A stretch of DNA of 64,000 nt from NCBI RefSeq assembly GCF_014385165.1, contig NZ_JACRTF010000001.1, positions 3,968,001 to 4,032,000 on the forward strand, given 5' to 3'. The first letter of the stretch is position 1. The number at the start of each line of letters is the position of its first letter. Shown one piece after another: positions 8,153 to 17,327 of the stretch. Position numbers and translations under genes: made by a program. The notes beneath the pieces were generated by a model that did no database searches, was not told the origin of the DNA, and saw only the letters and a program-made list of their open reading frames with translations. This DNA is from Jilunia laotingensis. Lineage in GTDB: Bacteria > Bacteroidota > Bacteroidia > Bacteroidales > Bacteroidaceae.

Positions 8153-8746
8153 ATGAACAATATCAATGCCGACATATTTAAGATACAATCTAATAATGTA
8201 TTGCCATCGCAAGGAAAGATTCTAATATCGGAACCTTTCCTTTGCGATGAGACTTTCGGACGTTCGGTAGTACTACTGGTAGATCATACAAATGAAGGAA
8301 GCATGGGTCTCATCATGAATAAAAGACTTCCTCTTTGCTTAAATGATGTCATTAAAGAATTCAACTATATAAACGATATACCTCTCTATAAAGGAGGACC
8401 TATCGGAACAGATACATTATTCTACTTACACACATTGTCAGATATCAATGGAGCCTTACCCGTAGGTGGAGGACTTTATTTGAATGGAGATTTCAATGCT
8501 ATAAAAAAATATATTCTTCAAGGGAATGACATCTCCGGCAAAATACGATTCTTCCTCGGATATTCCGGTTGGGAGTATGAGCAATTGATCCAGGAGATAA
8601 AAGATAACACTTGGATTATAGCGAAAGAAGCCCCCTCCTACCTCCTTAATGAAGAAATAAAGGATATGTGGAAAGATGCTTTAGGAAAATTAGGGAGTAA
8701 ATATGAGACTTGGTCACGCTTTCCACAAATACCTTCACTGAACTGA
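8153..8746 (+). CDS. YqgE/AlgH family protein
   Basis: 197 residues covering the whole family: [20 protein letters not shown] at the start, then [31 protein letters not shown], and [13 protein letters not shown]. The family is conserved in many bacteria and its biochemical role is not settled. A near-consensus -7 (TATATTTA, 8140-8147) sits just before the ATG, which would give a very short leader. The convergent GNAT gene ends 5 nt after it. Confidence 0.9.
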   Translation: MNNINADIFKIQSNNVLPSQGKILISEPFLCDETFGRSVVLLVDHTNEGSMGLIMNKRLPLCLNDVIKEFNYINDIPLYKGGPIGTDTLFYLHTLSDINGALPVGGGLYLNGDFNAIKKYILQGNDISGKIRFFLGYSGWEYEQLIQEIKDNTWIIAKEAPSYLLNEEIKDMWKDALGKLGSKYETWSRFPQIPSLN

Positions 8747-8751
8747 TCGCA

Positions 8752-9297
8752 TTATCGTCTATTTTCTCTTTGAGAGATACGTTGCATCAACACGGCATCT
8801 TTAAATCCTTCGGATGTTAAAAGCCAATCTTTTATAACACCACATTGCACAAATCCGCAAGAAGTGAAAAGCTTCAAACTACTCTCATTGTCCATAGCCA
8901 CGTGTGCATATAATTGATGAATAAGCAAAAAATTAAAAGCATAATCACATAGCAATGTCAATGCATCCGTGGCATAACCTTCCTGACGAAACTCCGTATG
9001 TATAGCAATTCCTATAGCACCGCGTGAATGCAAAGGCACAAAGTCCGTGATATCGATTGTCCCCAAGGTACGATTATCACAACGCTGAACAATCATAAGC
9101 CGTAACTGCTTATCGGCAAACATATCACTTTGCGACCCCTCGATATACTGACGTAGAACATAACGGGAATAGGGAACGGTGAAACTACTGATATCCCACA
9201 TGGCAGGATCGTTTTCCATTTCATACATTATTTCAATGTCTTCCGGTTCGACAGCGCGAAGGTATATTCGGTCGTTAATTAAAAAAGAATGATTCAT
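8752..9297 (-). CDS. GNAT-family N-acetyltransferase
   Basis: 181 residues from the start MNHSFLINDRIYLRAVEPED at 9297. A longer frame extends to 9489 but would run back into the upstream glycosyltransferase gene, so the internal start, 4 nt after that gene's stop codon, is preferred. RimJ/RimL-type acetyltransferase 3 features include GIAIHTEFRQEGYATDAL (acetyl-CoA loop) and HQLYAHVAMDNESSLKLFTSCGF. It transfers an acetyl group from acetyl-CoA to an amine, target unknown. Last gene of the recR operon. Confidence 0.88.
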   Translation of the reverse strand: MNHSFLINDRIYLRAVEPEDIEIMYEMENDPAMWDISSFTVPYSRYVLRQYIEGSQSDMFADKQLRLMIVQRCDNRTLGTIDITDFVPLHSRGAIGIAIHTEFRQEGYATDALTLLCDYAFNFLLIHQLYAHVAMDNESSLKLFTSCGFVQCGVIKDWLLTSEGFKDAVLMQRISQRENRR

Positions 9298-9301
9298 AGG
9301 T

Positions 9302-10054
9302 TTAATTAATACGTTTGTATTTCTTATAAAAGTAGCAAAGTCCACAGAAATGCTTCCAAGCCAACCGAGAAAACAGATTCCTGTTAGTAGCCCTTCGCCA
9401 ATGATGAACAATCGTATATTGGGGCAAATAAACGATCTTCCAACCTTCAGAAACGATACGAAGACAGAAATCCGCATCTTCAGGGCCATAAAAGATGTGT
9501 TCGTCTAATAGACCAACACGCTGTAAAACCTCCCGTTTCACCATTTGGCAAGCTCCGATAACATACACAGGTTCAAACGGGACATTAGAATCCATAATAA
9601 CCCGATCGTTTTTACCACTGAATCCCAATACGTTTCTTACTTTAACCAGAAGGCCGGGGAAAGGTTTAAAGCTCTCTTGCACGCGATTTTCACTATCGAC
9701 CAACTTACAAGTACATAAACCGACAAGGGGATGTCCATCCAGATACGCTTCCATTCCGGAAATAGCCGATTCGTTGACAATTGTATCATTATCCAAAATC
9801 AGAATTTTCTCTCCTGTAGTTATCTCCAACCCCCTATTACGTGCATATGCCACCCCTTTATTGCATGAATTAGATAAAAGACGAATAACTGGGAATTTTT
9901 CGGTCAAATACTGTGATGTTCCATCTTGCGAACCGTTATCCACAACTATTACCTCCACATCGGCACGCTTCATAATTGGCAAAAGAGATTGCAGACAAGC
10001 TTTCAGATAAGCAAGCTGGTTCCAAGTTATAATAACGATTGAAAGACGTTTCAT
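9302..10054 (-). CDS. Family 2 glycosyltransferase
   Basis: 250 residues. GT-A fold: MKRLSIVIITWNQLAYLKAC at the start, VDNGSQDGT near 40, ILDNDTIVN (DxD-like) near 90, and GPEDADFCLRIVSEGWKI near 195. It belongs to the rhamnosyltransferase-like GT2 group that adds sugars to surface glycans or lipids. It starts 2 nt after the radical SAM gene, so translation is probably coupled; the acceptor is unknown. Confidence 0.9.
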   Translation of the reverse strand: MKRLSIVIITWNQLAYLKACLQSLLPIMKRADVEVIVVDNGSQDGTSQYLTEKFPVIRLLSNSCNKGVAYARNRGLEITTGEKILILDNDTIVNESAISGMEAYLDGHPLVGLCTCKLVDSENRVQESFKPFPGLLVKVRNVLGFSGKNDRVIMDSNVPFEPVYVIGACQMVKREVLQRVGLLDEHIFYGPEDADFCLRIVSEGWKIVYLPQYTIVHHWRRATNRNLFSRLAWKHFCGLCYFYKKYKRIN

Positions 10055-10056
10055 TA

Positions 10057-11496
10057 TCAGCCAAACAGTTTTATCTTCAATGCCTTTAACGCATGAGCGA
10101 ATTCACTCCAACTCGAGAATCGTTTTATCTGCGTCACAATGAAATGAGGTGAAAGAAAATAACTGATATTATTATAAAACAAAATACGTTCCATTTCTTT
10201 GGATGTCAAAGAGGGGAAATTAAGTATCGACTCACGCTGAACATCAGTAGGAATATAATCTCCGGTTGCCAACCAACCGTTTTCTTTTGCCATTGTATAA
10301 AATTCAGTACCCGGAAAAGGAGAAACGATATTGAACATGACCTGATCCACTTTTAGGGCTTTAGCCTCACGTAGCGTATGTTTCAAAGTTTCTCTGGTTT
10401 CAAGCGGACTGCTACCTATAAGTATATTCAGTTTTACCGGCACATGGTATTTCTTCAACCAATGAATAGCGGAATATATTTGGTCGGAGGTTATTCCTTT
10501 TTTTATAAAACTCAATATTTTATCATCAAAAGACTCTACTCCCAAATCAATATAATAGCAATTCGACTCACCTAACATCTTAGCTATCTCTTCTGTAATG
10601 GCATCTACACGCGCCTGGCATCCCCATATTAAATCATATTTCTTCATGATATGGCAAATGTCTCTCGTCCGTTGCTCATTCCAGATAAAATTATCGTCCA
10701 TAAAACCGACTGCCTTATACCCCTCTTTGCTGATCTGTGCCATCTCCGCATCAATGCTTTCTATAGAACGGAAAGATATGAACGGCTTCTTCCCATGCTC
10801 TTTGCGATATTCTATTTCACGAGCAAAGGTTAATGAACTTGGTACACAATAGATGCAATGAAAAGGACAGTTACGTGATGTTACCGCAGTCGTATAAGGA
10901 CCCAATTTCAGTTTAGGATTGAAATATCTCTGATCACTGATAAAATGGCGCGCAGGAAAAGGAAGTTCATCCAGACTTTTCATAAGAGGACGAGACGGAT
11001 TATGTTTCACGACTCCGTCCCTTAAAAAAGAAATTCCTGCCAGAGAATGCCAATCATCATGATTAACAATTGCCTTTGTTAGTTCCAGCACGATTAAATC
11101 GGGTTCTCCACGCACTACAATTTCTTTCTCTCCGGACAAACATTTAGCAGTGAAATACGTAGGTCCCGGTCCCATGAAAATGACATAAGCATCCGGATGT
11201 ACAGCACGTATCATCTTCAATGCCATGATGTCATTATCTAAGGAGAGATTAACAGACCAGATATAATAAATATCACTATTATCACCTTTCAGAAAATCAT
11301 TAAAAGCCTCACGGGATTCCCGCTTATAAACAAAATCCCTATACGCTATCTCTTTGAAACCTTCTTTTTCTAACAAGGCAACAACCGTCAGCTCATAAAT
11401 ATTTGGTGCTAAATAAACAACACGAGTACAACCGGCAGTACGCTCGGCCGGATTCTTTCCATCTAATACTGGTGGTATTAAAAAAGTCAGTTTCAT
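10057..11496 (-). CDS. B12-binding-domain radical SAM protein
   Basis: 479 residues. The N-terminal part (about 1-150) looks like a cobalamin-binding Rossmann domain (VHPDAYVIFMGPGPTYF). The radical SAM core starts near residue 205 with the cluster motif SRNCPFHCIYC (C-x3-C-x2-C). Such proteins catalyse methylations or rearrangements on unreactive carbons. Its neighbours, a glycosyltransferase and an acetyltransferase in one tight operon, suggest a modification of a glycan or lipid, but no substrate can be assigned. Confidence 0.9.
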   Translation of the reverse strand: MKLTFLIPPVLDGKNPAERTAGCTRVVYLAPNIYELTVVALLEKEGFKEIAYRDFVYKRESREAFNDFLKGDNSDIYYIWSVNLSLDNDIMALKMIRAVHPDAYVIFMGPGPTYFTAKCLSGEKEIVVRGEPDLIVLELTKAIVNHDDWHSLAGISFLRDGVVKHNPSRPLMKSLDELPFPARHFISDQRYFNPKLKLGPYTTAVTSRNCPFHCIYCVPSSLTFAREIEYRKEHGKKPFISFRSIESIDAEMAQISKEGYKAVGFMDDNFIWNEQRTRDICHIMKKYDLIWGCQARVDAITEEIAKMLGESNCYYIDLGVESFDDKILSFIKKGITSDQIYSAIHWLKKYHVPVKLNILIGSSPLETRETLKHTLREAKALKVDQVMFNIVSPFPGTEFYTMAKENGWLATGDYIPTDVQRESILNFPSLTSKEMERILFYNNISYFLSPHFIVTQIKRFSSWSEFAHALKALKIKLFG

Positions 11497-11520
11497 GTTT
11501 TTTTCTTTCTTTGGTTCTAC

Positions 11521-11979
11521 TTAATCATTTCTTTGATCGATGTGCAGTTCTTTGCGTAAACGTTTTTCACCCGGTATACAAAATAAAGAAGCTGTTAAAG
11601 ATATTAACGCACAAAGTAAACCTGTATTGCTTAATGTCAGATAATATATCAGAATATTGGTCAGGGCAACAACTTCTAACAGTAATATTCGCACACTGCT
11701 CCAACAGAAATACAGATTCAAAGCTTTTGGAAAGTAAGCTAAATCTATTTTCTTAGTCAATACCCACGAAAAAAGTTTCAATGACAAAGGAACGCAACAT
11801 GCTGCCAATAAAATTCCGGTAGTTTCCATCAGATATGCAGTCCGGATATCATCTGCATATAATCCAACCCATTCAGAATAAAACTCCCCTATCAAAATAA
11901 CAATAAGGGGCAATCCCCAAAACAAGATATATTCAATCTTCAATTTGTGAGTAATTTTTTGTATTTGTTCTTCCATCAT
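11521..11979 (-). CDS. Small inner-membrane protein of unknown function
   Basis: 152 residues with about four hydrophobic segments (near 18-32, 52-70, 88-112, 118-135), ending in a charged tail KRLRKELHIDQRND. I do not recognise a named family. It lies 21 nt behind recR and 24 nt ahead of the radical SAM gene in the same operon. Confidence 0.7.
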   Translation of the reverse strand: MMEEQIQKITHKLKIEYILFWGLPLIVILIGEFYSEWVGLYADDIRTAYLMETTGILLAACCVPLSLKLFSWVLTKKIDLAYFPKALNLYFCWSSVRILLLEVVALTNILIYYLTLSNTGLLCALISLTASLFCIPGEKRLRKELHIDQRND

Positions 11980-12000
11980 CCATCATTTACATTATTACAT

Positions 12001-12618
12001 TTAGACTGTTCCCGTAAATAAGGTTCGGTTTACAATGCTTCGTCCCAAAGTTACTTCATCGGTATACTCCAGTTCATCGCCAATCGAAACACCACGTGCA
12101 AGCACTGTTAGTTTTACCCCCAGTTTCTCTAACTTCCGGTAGATATAAAAATTAGTCGTATCGCCTTCCATCGTTGTACTTAACGCCAATATTACTTCTT
12201 TAATATCTCCCTTTGCCACACGCTGCACTAAGCTCTCTATTTGAAGATCGCCTGGCCCGATTCCATCCATAGGAGATATAATACCTCCAAGCACATGATA
12301 AAGTCCGCGGAACTGTTGAGTAGCTTCTACCACCATCACATCACGGATATTTTCCACTACACAGATTGTAGTAGCATCACGTGCCGGATTAGCACAGATC
12401 TGACACGTATCCGTATCGGAAATATTATGGCAAACACGGCAATATTTCACCTCTCGTTTTAAAGTCATGATCGAATTGCCAAAAGCTTCAACTGTACCCG
12501 ATTCTTGTCGTAATAAATGTAATACTAGTCGCAAAGCGGTTTTCCGACCAATTCCGGGAAGCTTCGAAAATTCTCCTACTGCTTTTTCAAGCAATACGGA
12601 AGGATATTGTTGATTCAT
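12001..12618 (-). CDS. recR: Recombination protein RecR
   Basis: 205 residues, full length. Helix-hairpin-helix [16 protein letters not shown] near 15, four-Cys zinc finger [16 protein letters not shown] near 58-73, and a Toprim domain ([12 protein letters not shown]) from about 80. RecR works with RecO and RecF to load RecA at gaps. It heads a five-gene minus-strand operon and is divergent from a symporter gene. A near-consensus -7 (CATCTTTG) lies at 12658-12651 on the minus strand. Confidence 0.97.
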   Translation of the reverse strand: MNQQYPSVLLEKAVGEFSKLPGIGRKTALRLVLHLLRQESGTVEAFGNSIMTLKREVKYCRVCHNISDTDTCQICANPARDATTICVVENIRDVMVVEATQQFRGLYHVLGGIISPMDGIGPGDLQIESLVQRVAKGDIKEVILALSTTMEGDTTNFYIYRKLEKLGVKLTVLARGVSIGDELEYTDEVTLGRSIVNRTLFTGTV

Positions 12619-12686
12619 ATATGGTTCAAGCGATTTCTATAAATTCAGTGCAAAGATGCAAAATAAATCGTACCTTTGCATCCGTT

Positions 12687-14144
12687 ATGATGATTATTAT
12701 CACTATTATATGCTATTTTGCAATATTACTATTCATTGCACGTGTCACCGGACGAGGTAAGCAAAGCAGTTCGGATGCCGCATTTTTCAGAGGGCAAAAC
12801 CGATCACCATGGTATATCGTTTCATTCGGAATGATCGGTGCAAGCATATCAGGTGTAACGTTTGTTTCCGTGCCGGGTATGGTACGAGGGATGGATATGA
12901 CATACATGCAAACGGTAATGGGATTCTTTTTTGGATACTTGATTGTAGCACATGTGCTACTCCCCCTTTATTATAGGTTAAATCTGACAAGTATATACAG
13001 TTACCTTGGCACCCGAATCGGAATAAACGCTTATCGCACCGGATCATTTTTTTTTCTTCTTTCACGCATGTTAGGTACGGCAGCCAAACTCTATCTTGTC
13101 TGTCTCATTTTACACACCTACGTATTCGTCCATATGGGGATACCTTTTTGGGCAATAGCCGCAGGCTCGGTTGCACTCGTATGGATATATACTCACAAAA
13201 GCGGTATTAAAACCATCGTATGGACAGACACACTTCAAACTTTATGCCTGATAGTTGCTCTTATCTGGATCATTTTCTTCACAATACAGAAACTCGATCT
13301 TACCTGGAGCGGCATCATAGAAACAATCAACAATAATCCGCATAGCCGTATATTTGTGTTTGACAACTGGATATCACGCCAAAACTTTTTCAAACAATTT
13401 CTGAGTGGTATCTTCATTGTCATTGTGATGACCGGACTGGACCAAGATATGATGCAAAAAAATCTTTCTTGTAGGAATTTACACGATGCAAAAAAAAACA
13501 TGTATTGTTACGGATTTTCTTTTATCCCATTAAATTTCCTATTTCTTTGTTTAGGTATATTATTGCTGGAACTAGCCGGAAAAATGAACTTGTCACTTCC
13601 TTTGATAAATGATGATATACTCCCGATGTTTGCCACTCAAGGATATCTGGGAGGAACCGTATCAATCCTATTTGCTATCGGTATCATTGCGGCAGCTTTT
13701 AGCAATTCCGACTCCGCATTGACTGCAATGACTACCAGTGTGTGCATAGATTTTCTTAAAACCAATAAAAAAAACGAGGAAATAGCTCGCTACCAACGTG
13801 GAAAAGTACATATTATCCTTTCTATAATACTCGTTCTTTTCATTTGTCTGGTAAAAGCTTTGAATAGCAAAAGCGTAATTGATATCATATATATAATTGC
13901 CTCTTATACATATGGTCCACTGTTAGGTATGTTCGCATTCGGATTGTTCACCCACCGGACAACAAAAGACCGTTGGATACCGTTTATTGCTGTAGGGTCT
14001 CCGATCTTTTGTTATTTGCTCGACCAATATACCATGCAAAATTATGGATACAAATTCGGATATGAATTGCTAATGCTGAATGGTATACTGACTTTCATGG
14101 GAATGTATGTTTTATCAACAAAAGGAATAAAAAAATTAAATTAA
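12687..14144 (+). CDS. Sodium:solute symporter family transporter
   Basis: 485 residues from ATG 12687 (MMIIITIICYFAILLFIARV). About 13 membrane segments; the family signature region includes SFGMIGASISGVTFVSVPG near 50 and AIGIIAAAFSNSDSALTAMT near 345 (Na2-site Ser/Asp region). It takes up a small solute with sodium; substrate unknown. A longer frame begins at 12621, but the -7 box TACCTTTG at 12671-12678 lies between the two starts, which favours the later one and a nearly leaderless message. Confidence 0.87.
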   Translation: MMIIITIICYFAILLFIARVTGRGKQSSSDAAFFRGQNRSPWYIVSFGMIGASISGVTFVSVPGMVRGMDMTYMQTVMGFFFGYLIVAHVLLPLYYRLNLTSIYSYLGTRIGINAYRTGSFFFLLSRMLGTAAKLYLVCLILHTYVFVHMGIPFWAIAAGSVALVWIYTHKSGIKTIVWTDTLQTLCLIVALIWIIFFTIQKLDLTWSGIIETINNNPHSRIFVFDNWISRQNFFKQFLSGIFIVIVMTGLDQDMMQKNLSCRNLHDAKKNMYCYGFSFIPLNFLFLCLGILLLELAGKMNLSLPLINDDILPMFATQGYLGGTVSILFAIGIIAAAFSNSDSALTAMTTSVCIDFLKTNKKNEEIARYQRGKVHIILSIILVLFICLVKALNSKSVIDIIYIIASYTYGPLLGMFAFGLFTHRTTKDRWIPFIAVGSPIFCYLLDQYTMQNYGYKFGYELLMLNGILTFMGMYVLSTKGIKKLN

Positions 14145-14156
14145 TAGACAAAATGT

Positions 14157-14762
14157 ATGGAAATAACTAATGCAAAATTTATAATCAGTAATACAGATGT
14201 TGAAAAGTGTCCCTCGGGAAATCTTCCCGAATATGCTTTCATCGGGCGTTCAAACGTAGGTAAGTCTAGCCTAATCAATATGTTGACAGGCCGCAAAGGA
14301 TTGGCGATGACATCGGCTACTCCCGGTAAAACGATGCTTATCAACCACTTTCTTATCAACGACAGCTGGTACATTGTCGACCTTCCCGGTTTTGGATATG
14401 CAAAGCGGGGACATAAGGGACAAGAACAGATACGTAACATTATTGAAAATTATATTCTGGAACGCGATCAGATGACTAATCTGTTCCTACTGATAGACAG
14501 TCGTCTCGAACCACAAAAAATCGACTTAGAATTCATGGAGTGGTTAGGAGAAAATGGCATCCCATTCTCTATTATATTTACTAAAGCTGATAAATTGAAA
14601 GGTGGAAAATTGAAAATGAACATTAATGCCTACTTGAATGAACTTCGCAAACAATGGGAAGAGTTCCCTCCTTATTTCATTTCTTCCTCAGAAAACACAA
14701 CAGGACGCACAGAAATATTAAACTACATAGAAAGTATCAACAAGGAAATTAACTCAAAATAG
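14157..14762 (+). CDS. engB: Ribosome biogenesis GTP-binding protein EngB (YihA/YsxC)
   Basis: 201 residues. GTPase motifs: G1 GRSNVGKSS near 30, G3 DLPGFG near 77, G4 TKADK near 142, and the family's SATPGKT switch region near 57. EngB helps assemble the large ribosomal subunit. It follows the symporter by 12 nt and is 8 nt ahead of the next gene, so the three may be cotranscribed. Confidence 0.96.
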   Translation: MEITNAKFIISNTDVEKCPSGNLPEYAFIGRSNVGKSSLINMLTGRKGLAMTSATPGKTMLINHFLINDSWYIVDLPGFGYAKRGHKGQEQIRNIIENYILERDQMTNLFLLIDSRLEPQKIDLEFMEWLGENGIPFSIIFTKADKLKGGKLKMNINAYLNELRKQWEEFPPYFISSSENTTGRTEILNYIESINKEINSK

Positions 14763-14770
14763 AAAGTACA

Positions 14771-15367
14771 ATGAAAAAGTATGTTTTATCGCTGGCGATC
14801 CTGTCAGCATTCATATTTGGTACGTCAAATGTACAGGCACAATCACTAAAAGATTTATTCAACAAGGACAATATCGAAAAAGTGGTTAATGCCGTAACAG
14901 GAAATAAGTCCATTGATATGACCGGTACCTGGACATACACAGGCTCAGCCATAGAATTCGAATCGGATAATTTTTTAAAGAAAGCAGGAGGAGCTGCCGC
15001 TGCTTCATTAGCCGAGAACAAATTAGATGAGCAATTGGCAAAAATAGGTATTAAAGACGGACAATTAAGCTTTACATTCAATGCGGACAGCACTTTTACA
15101 AGCACAATAGGAAAACGTTCCATGCAAGGCACTTACTCATACGATGCAGCAACGAACCAAGTACAACTGAAATATCTTAGATTGCTGAATATGAATGCAA
15201 AGGTAAATTGCACCAGTAATAGCATGGAATTATTATTCAACTCGGATAAGTTATTAAAACTAATCACCTTCCTGTCAAGTAAAAGCAGTAATACCACGCT
15301 AAAAACCATTAGTTCGTTGGCAGACAGCTACGATGGGATGATGCTTGGACTCGAACTAAAAAAATAA
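14771..15367 (+). CDS. DUF4923-type secreted lipocalin-like protein
   Basis: 198 residues with a signal peptide (MKKYVLSLAILSAFIFGTSN..AQA, cut near residue 23). The mature part has the pattern of a lipocalin-like beta barrel, MTGTWTYTGSAIEFESDNF then GTYSYDAATNQVQLKY. Family function is unknown. It follows engB by 8 nt. Confidence 0.75.
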   Translation: MKKYVLSLAILSAFIFGTSNVQAQSLKDLFNKDNIEKVVNAVTGNKSIDMTGTWTYTGSAIEFESDNFLKKAGGAAAASLAENKLDEQLAKIGIKDGQLSFTFNADSTFTSTIGKRSMQGTYSYDAATNQVQLKYLRLLNMNAKVNCTSNSMELLFNSDKLLKLITFLSSKSSNTTLKTISSLADSYDGMMLGLELKK

Positions 15368-15405
15368 AACAGGATAATCCACAATAAAAGAACTGACTAA
15401 TTAAG

Positions 15406-15470
15406 AGGCTGTTTAAATTTTCCTCAAAAAGAACTTCAAATGAAGACTGAGCAAAATTTAAACAGTCGCT
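15406..15470. repeat. Nested inverted repeat, terminator or MITE-like remnant
   Basis: 13-bp perfect arms (15409-15421 and 15453-15465, CTGTTTAAATTTT and complement), with partly matching outer bases, enclose further pairing CTCA/TGAG and an inner CTTCA-AA-TGAAG hairpin. It lies between the convergent DUF4923 and epimerase genes. It could be a terminator or a small mobile-element remnant. Confidence 0.6.
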
Positions 15471-15546
15471 AAGTTTCAGAATCCATTTAATCTTCTCTAC
15501 AGATTATTATTAAACGAGTTAAACTTTACCATCACTTCTATTATGA

Positions 15547-16710
15547 TTATTTGTCAGAAGTATTTTCCATGAATGCATGGTTTGTCACGCCAAAACGATA
15601 TATGCTGCGACTGTAGTACTTTTCACCCGGACGAAGTACGGTTGAAGGAAACTGCGAATTATTAGGACTATCCGTAAAATGCTGAGGTTCCAGACTAACC
15701 CCACTCCGTTTTTTATAGGCAATTCCTTTTTTACCAATCATTGCACCACTTAGAGCATTAGCAGTATACATTTGGAGCCCAGGTTCGGTAGTATATACTT
15801 CCAATACACGTCCGCTTTTATCATCAAACAGACGGAGTGCTAACTTCTTATCATCCCCCTTCGTATTCAACACCCAGTTATGATCATACCCTTTCATGGC
15901 GGTTAACTGCTTCATGTTTTGATCAATCCGTTCACCGATCAAATGAGGAGTTGTGAAATCAAAAGGCGTGCCGGCTACCGGAAGTAGTTCTCCCGTGACA
16001 CATTTCAAAGAGTCATAAGGCGTATAATAATCGGCATTGATATACAATGATTGATCACTGACCGTCGTATTGAAATCACCTGATATATTGAAGAACGAAT
16101 GGTGAGACAGATTGATCACTGTAGGTTTATCTGTTTCCGCCTCATAATGGATATCCAATTCATTATCATTCGTCAGCACATAAATGACACGTATTTGAAG
16201 ATTCCCGGGAAACCCGTTATCTCCGTCAGGTGAAAACAAAGTAAGCTTTAGTGCATTTTCGTCCAGCTGTTCAGCTTGCCATATCTTTGAAGCAAAACCG
16301 GGATTACCTCCATGAATACAATGAGATCCATCATTAGCTGTCAGGTGATAAACAATAGAATCCAATGTGAAAGTTGCATTCGAGATGCGACCAATATACC
16401 GGCCCACAGTAGCCCCGAAATACTGTTTATTATCCATATAATCGGCAATGGTGGGAAAGCCACAAACAATGTCCTCCATCTTTCCATTACGATCTGGCGC
16501 CAGGAGTGAAACAAGCCGCGCACCATAATTTGTAATACATGCCTCCATGCCATTCTTGTTTTTCAAGACATAAAGATCCGTCAACTGCCCTTCCACTTCC
16601 ATCTGAAAGTCACGAATATTCAATCCTGACAATGTCATTTCTTTTTCTTTCTTACATGAAATACATATCAGAAGACAAAAAGCTATTAAAATGATATTTT
16701 CCCATTTCAT
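15547..16710 (-). CDS. galM: Aldose 1-epimerase (galactose mutarotase), lipoprotein
   Basis: 387 residues from the Met at 16710 (MKWENIILIAFCLLICISCKK), which gives a clean lipoprotein signal with Cys at about 20; a longer frame to 16764 is unlikely because a promoter -7 box lies inside it. Mutarotase features: GATVGRYIGRIS, NDGSHCIHGG (His), NLSHHSFFNI (His) and the C-terminal GVSLEPQHFTDSPN (Glu). It interconverts alpha and beta anomers, here probably at the cell envelope, and fits the nearby beta-galactosidase. Confidence 0.9.
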   Translation of the reverse strand: MKWENIILIAFCLLICISCKKEKEMTLSGLNIRDFQMEVEGQLTDLYVLKNKNGMEACITNYGARLVSLLAPDRNGKMEDIVCGFPTIADYMDNKQYFGATVGRYIGRISNATFTLDSIVYHLTANDGSHCIHGGNPGFASKIWQAEQLDENALKLTLFSPDGDNGFPGNLQIRVIYVLTNDNELDIHYEAETDKPTVINLSHHSFFNISGDFNTTVSDQSLYINADYYTPYDSLKCVTGELLPVAGTPFDFTTPHLIGERIDQNMKQLTAMKGYDHNWVLNTKGDDKKLALRLFDDKSGRVLEVYTTEPGLQMYTANALSGAMIGKKGIAYKKRSGVSLEPQHFTDSPNNSQFPSTVLRPGEKYYSRSIYRFGVTNHAFMENTSDK

Positions 16711-16750
16711 AAGTATATTGTTCCGTATTTGATTTTTTAATACTATTTCG

Positions 16751-16758
16751 CAAAGATA
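16751..16758 (-). promoter_or_regulatory. -7 box of the aldose epimerase promoter
   Basis: TATCTTTG on the minus strand, about 40 nt ahead of the preferred start at 16710. No good -33 box is visible. Confidence 0.6.
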
Positions 16759-16783
16759 GAGCATTATTTTTGAAAAAAAGCCC

Positions 16784-16791
16784 TACCTTTG
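16784..16791 (+). promoter_or_regulatory. -7 box of the DUF1573 gene promoter
   Basis: TACCTTTG, 31 nt ahead of the ATG at 16823; divergent from the epimerase promoter 26 bp away. Confidence 0.6.
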
Positions 16792-16822
16792 TACTTCATA
16801 AACCATAAAAACAGAAATAAAT

Positions 16823-17215
16823 ATGAAAAAGATATTATTTTTCGTTGTGATGTTAGTAATGGGGATCAGCTATGCATCTGCCCAGACTGCAGAAATCAAG
16901 TTTGACAAAACGACTCATGATTTCGGTACTTTCTCTGAAAAAGACCCTGTTGTAAGTTGTGTATTTACTTTTACCAACATCGGTGATGCGCCTTTAGTAA
17001 TTCATCAAGCTGTGGCATCTTGCGGATGCACGGTTCCGGACTATACAAAAGAACCTATCCAACCGGGAAAAACCGGCACAATCAAAGTTACTTATAACGG
17101 TACGGGTAAATATCCCGGTCATTTTAAAAAATCAATAACCCTTCGCACAAATGCCAAAACGGAAATGATGCGTATCTATATTGAAGGAAATATGACCGCC
17201 AAAGATGCTAAATGA
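16823..17215 (+). CDS. DUF1573 domain secreted protein
   Basis: 130 residues with a signal peptide (MKKILFFVVMLVMGISYASA). The mature part is a single Ig-like DUF1573 domain, FDKTTHDFGTFSEKDPV..FTFTNIGDAPLVI followed by SCGCTVPDY and GTIKVTYN. The family is abundant in Bacteroidota and its function is not established. It has its own promoter and a strong terminator. Confidence 0.9.
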   Translation: MKKILFFVVMLVMGISYASAQTAEIKFDKTTHDFGTFSEKDPVVSCVFTFTNIGDAPLVIHQAVASCGCTVPDYTKEPIQPGKTGTIKVTYNGTGKYPGHFKKSITLRTNAKTEMMRIYIEGNMTAKDAK

Positions 17216-17237
17216 TAAAAAATAGACAACAACAATG

Positions 17238-17267
17238 AGGAGAATCTTTCGATTCTCCTTTTTTTTT
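17238..17267 (+). terminator. Rho-independent terminator after the DUF1573 gene
   Basis: 9-bp stem AGGAGAATC/GATTCTCCT, 4-nt loop TTTC, then nine T. Confidence 0.95.
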
Positions 17268-17327
17268 GCTTTCTTTGATGCTGTTTTATAAAAAGCCGAT
17301 TAACACATTAAAATTTTATATAAAACT

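Noticed and set aside
9298..9489. N-terminal extension of the GNAT acetyltransferase
   Set aside because: It would overlap the glycosyltransferase gene in another frame; the internal start at 9297 lies 4 nt after that gene and matches the family's normal start.
12621..12686. Upstream start of the symporter
   Set aside because: The added residues are not hydrophobic or family-like, and a consensus -7 box lies inside them.
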